A DNA stretch of 6,493 nt from an uncultured Lachnospiraceae bacterium (GTDB lineage: Bacteria; Bacillota; Clostridia; Lachnospirales; Lachnospiraceae): assembly GCA_910585395.1 (NCBI GenBank), contig CAJUCK010000008.1, positions 59,336-65,828 of the forward strand, given 5' to 3'. Made by a program: the position numbers and the translations under genes. Numbering within the stretch: position 1 is the stretch's first letter; the number at the start of each line of letters is the position of its first letter. The notes under the pieces are model-generated. The model searched no databases, was not told the origin of the DNA, and saw only the letters and a program-made list of their open reading frames with translations. Below, piece by piece: positions 4,117 through 6,493 of this stretch.

Positions 4117-5784
4117 TTATTCCTGTTCTGCCGCCTGTACTCTCTTCTGAATCTCCAGATTCAGTTGATTTAAATACGCATCCACATCTATATTTGCCTG
4201 ATAATTGCTCATATAGGCAGACCAGTTCTCTTCAAATTCTTCTTCTGACGACATAATAATTTTGGGAAGCCATAGTCGTTTTATCCGTTCCATTTCTGCT
4301 CTTGCCTGTCCATAAGCGCTGTCCGCAGGCCAGTCTGCAACACAAGAATACAGGGGAAACCAGGGACTTCCTTTTAGTTCCTCTCCCAGAAATTCTTTCC
4401 ATGTCTGAAAACCATATGCATCCAGAACTTGTTTATCATAATCCGAGAGTTTATCATAATACTCTCCAGGCTGTTCCGCAGGCTGCACAGTATTGATATT
4501 ATCTGCAAGCATTCCTTCATACGCTGGAAAATATGCATAAGAAAAAACATTTTCTTTCTGAAAATCTCTATTTGCCCAGTTTTTTCTCTGTTCTTCTGTG
4601 CGGTAAAACAGTCCCTCCTGATCTACCTCATAGTCAATCCCCTGTTCTCCCCAATAGCGCAGAACCATAACTTCTGGCATCAGCAGATCGTTCAGAAACT
4701 GCAAAGCTCCTTCTACATCCTGGCAGTCCACAGAAATTCCCAATCCGGATCCGATATTCAAATTTGGCTCTGTACAGTTATATTTACCTTTGATTTTTTC
4801 ATTCGCCGTAATAGGAAGGGGAACGTACGTCCTGTCATCTCTTCCATTGGCATATAGAGAGTTCTGTGCATCCATAATCTCCCAGTACTGGTCTACAAAC
4901 CCCAGCACGTTGCCTGCAGAAAGCTTATCAATGTACTGGCTGTAAGACAGTGTAAATGTTTCCGGATCAACCACGCCTTTGTTGAACATCTGGCACAGCT
5001 TCTGATAATACTGCTTTGCTTCTGGAATCGTGTCATAGACAGCAGCTTTCTGTGTCTCTGTGTCCACAATGGCGCAGCCCTCGTTAGGATAACCTGCCAA
5101 AAACATGGCTGGGTTCTCCAGACAGAAATACCGCCAGTCATCACATAATATCTCAAACCCGATATTTTGCTGACCGTCAGACTGGGGAATAGCTTCCAGA
5201 TAGGAGACAATCAAATCAAAATACTCATCCAGTGTCTTCACTTCTGGAAAACCTGCCCATTCCAGCACTCTTTTTTGTATCCAGAATGCCTCTCCTGAAA
5301 GCATTGTCTGAGTATTGTGCCCCTTTACAACACCAAAAGGAGGAATATAATAAATGTGGCCATCTTCCTTGCGCAAAGACTCCCATTGTTTTGGTGTAAG
5401 ATAATGATACAAATTGGGATAGTCTTCGAGATAATCTTCCAGAGGAACCAATGCCCCTGCTTCAATCAGCACACTGGATGCATCTGCTCCATTGATAAAA
5501 TCAGGATATTGTCCATTCTGGATCATAGAGGCAATTTTTTCTTCTGCCGTCTGCCCGCTGAGCCATTCTACTTCTGCCCTGGCTCCAGTATACTCCGCAA
5601 TTTTGTTGCGGATTCGATTGTCCTTCATCTTTTCTTCCCCAGGTACTGCCATAAAAGCCGTAAAGGTCCTTGTCTCCTGCGCAGATCTGCGCAGGGCATA
5701 TATATATGCCAGCCCAAATATCAGCGCTGCCAGAACTACTAAGCCTGCCAGCCATGCAAATTTCTTTTTTACCAGGCTTCTCAT
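4117..5784 (-). CDS. Membrane-anchored family 1 extracellular solute-binding protein
   Basis: This 555-residue protein resembles the long LplA/YtcQ-like family 1 (MalE superfamily) sugar-binding proteins of clostridia. A basic start MRSLVKKKF leads into one hydrophobic helix (about residues 10-30) followed by Arg-Arg. The two-lobe binding protein follows, with TGARAEVEWLSG (66-77), YPDFINGADAS (93-103), GALVPLEDYLEDYPN (110-124), GHIYYIPPF (142-150), TLDEYFDLI (184-192) and YWGEQGIDYEV (377-387). There is no cysteine before residue 214, so there is no lipobox and lipoprotein processing is excluded; no good signal-peptidase site follows the helix either. I chose ATG 5784 over a GTG seven codons upstream because AAGGAGG (5790-5796) lies 5 nt before it. 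The gene follows a YesN-like response regulator by 10 bp and converges on the LacI gene with no permease between, so it may be a sensory partner of the two-component system. A transport role with permeases elsewhere is the alternative. Confidence 0.85.
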   Translation of the reverse strand: MRSLVKKKFAWLAGLVVLAALIFGLAYIYALRRSAQETRTFTAFMAVPGEEKMKDNRIRNKIAEYTGARAEVEWLSGQTAEEKIASMIQNGQYPDFINGADASSVLIEAGALVPLEDYLEDYPNLYHYLTPKQWESLRKEDGHIYYIPPFGVVKGHNTQTMLSGEAFWIQKRVLEWAGFPEVKTLDEYFDLIVSYLEAIPQSDGQQNIGFEILCDDWRYFCLENPAMFLAGYPNEGCAIVDTETQKAAVYDTIPEAKQYYQKLCQMFNKGVVDPETFTLSYSQYIDKLSAGNVLGFVDQYWEIMDAQNSLYANGRDDRTYVPLPITANEKIKGKYNCTEPNLNIGSGLGISVDCQDVEGALQFLNDLLMPEVMVLRYWGEQGIDYEVDQEGLFYRTEEQRKNWANRDFQKENVFSYAYFPAYEGMLADNINTVQPAEQPGEYYDKLSDYDKQVLDAYGFQTWKEFLGEELKGSPWFPLYSCVADWPADSAYGQARAEMERIKRLWLPKIIMSSEEEFEENWSAYMSNYQANIDVDAYLNQLNLEIQKRVQAAEQE

Positions 5785-5794
5785 TCTTTCCTCC

Positions 5795-6493
5795 TTACAT
5801 TCCACCGTCCTGCTTCCGGTTACGGATGCGGTATTGATTTGGCGTCATATGATAAATCTGCACAAACTTATTGATAAAATATTCTGGCTTTCCAAATCCT
5901 ACCTGCTCTGCAATGGCATAAATTCTCAGATTCGTCCCAACCAAAAGTTCTTGTGCTTTTTCCATTCTAAGATTATTCAGATAATCACGAAATACAATTC
6001 CGTATTTTTTCTTATAGAGCTGTCCGAGATAAACGTTATTTACATAAAACAATTCTCCCAGAGATTTCAAACTCATTTTCTCCATATAATGTTCCTGTAC
6101 ATACTCATCCACCCTGTCCAGCACTTTTCTGGATTCCTGTGTGCGTACCTGAGCCAGATAACCTGCGTAATCAGAAAAAAATCCGGTGATTTCCTCCGTA
6201 CTGCCGCTGATTACCAGCTTATTAAAAGATTCCTTGCCAATATATTCCAGAATCTCCTGCTGGTTCGTCTCATCATCAAACTCCTGCACCATCTCCATCA
6301 GACGGTACAAAATATGGTAAATACTGGCATTCACCATTTCCATGTTCATATCACTGCCCCGTATCTGTGTAAATATACGCTCTGCACAAGTCTCTATCTC
6401 TGATACCTGATTATTTTTTACCGCTTCCAGAAGAGAATCCACATCTGACTCCTGAACCTTCATAGAAGATTTTCTATGGCGGAAATCCTCATA
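5795..6493 (-). CDS. YesN-like AraC-type response regulator, C-terminal part (cut by the right edge)
   Basis: The reading frame is open to the window edge, so the visible 232 residues are the C-terminal portion of a longer gene; the internal Met at 6463 has no convincing ribosome site and is not the start. Residues 1-120 of the fragment are a helical linker of the kind found between receiver and DNA-binding domains in YesN-family regulators. Residues about 122-226 are an AraC-type double helix-turn-helix: MSLKSLGELFYVNNVYLGQLY begins the first, RIYAIAEQVGFGKPEYFINKF the second, and the domain ends in the family signature MTPNQYR. These proteins normally carry an N-terminal receiver domain phosphorylated by a LytS/YesM-like sensor kinase and activate sugar-uptake operons. 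The receiver and kinase would lie beyond the right edge (inference). Its TAA overlaps the upstream end of the binding-protein ribosome site, indicating translational coupling. Confidence 0.87.
   Translation of the reverse strand, partial: YEDFRHRKSSMKVQESDVDSLLEAVKNNQVSEIETCAERIFTQIRGSDMNMEMVNASIYHILYRLMEMVQEFDDETNQQEILEYIGKESFNKLVISGSTEEITGFFSDYAGYLAQVRTQESRKVLDRVDEYVQEHYMEKMSLKSLGELFYVNNVYLGQLYKKKYGIVFRDYLNNLRMEKAQELLVGTNLRIYAIAEQVGFGKPEYFINKFVQIYHMTPNQYRIRNRKQDGGM

Noticed and set aside
5492..6403. Long plus-strand open frame (303 codons) opposite the response regulator and binding protein
   Set aside because: It is the antisense shadow of two well-supported minus-strand genes, has no ribosome site, and its product has no recognisable domain.

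Overview
The window looks like a chromosomal carbohydrate-utilisation region from a low-GC anaerobic Firmicute, most likely a Lachnospiraceae-type gut clostridium. The basis is AT-rich intergenic DNA, strong AGGAGG-type ribosome binding sites, SigA-like promoters, and a gene set common in that group: FGGY kinase, LacI-type regulator, YesN-type response regulator, family 1 solute-binding protein and a BIG2-repeat secreted protein. The genus is an inference and cannot be fixed from this sequence alone.

Layout. On the minus strand at the left, a xylulokinase-like FGGY kinase (156-1631) is followed after 19 bp by the first 45 codons of a FucI-like sugar isomerase (1-136), which runs off the left edge. 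The pair reads as a sugar isomerase/kinase operon. Its promoter and a 12-bp LacI-type palindrome lie just upstream of the kinase. The 294-bp divergent intergenic region (1632-1925) is dense in inverted repeats and also carries a rightward promoter for a secreted protein of four BIG2 immunoglobulin-like repeats (1926-2942). A second plus-strand gene, a LacI-family repressor (3065-4084), has its own near-consensus promoter, and a perfect 9-bp inverted repeat overlaps its -10 box.

On the right, convergent with the repressor, is a minus-strand pair. The C-terminal 232 residues of a YesN-like AraC-type response regulator (5795-6493, cut by the right edge) are followed after 10 bp by a family 1 extracellular solute-binding protein (4117-5784). 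That protein has an N-terminal membrane anchor and no lipobox cysteine. No permease genes lie between it and the convergent repressor, which leaves open that it senses sugar for the two-component system instead of feeding a transporter.

Working model (inference). A membrane-tethered sugar-binding protein and the response regulator sense an extracellular sugar. The LacI-type protein reads a cytoplasmic sugar signal, and the isomerase/kinase pair converts the imported sugar to a ketose phosphate. The BIG2 protein is probably an independent cell-surface or secreted factor with its own structured 5' leader. No RNA genes, insertion sequences, CRISPR arrays, tRNAs or convincing rho-independent terminators were found. 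No clearly novel multi-gene system is visible. The most unusual parts are the repeat-rich divergent regulatory region, the BIG2-only protein and the anchored binding protein.
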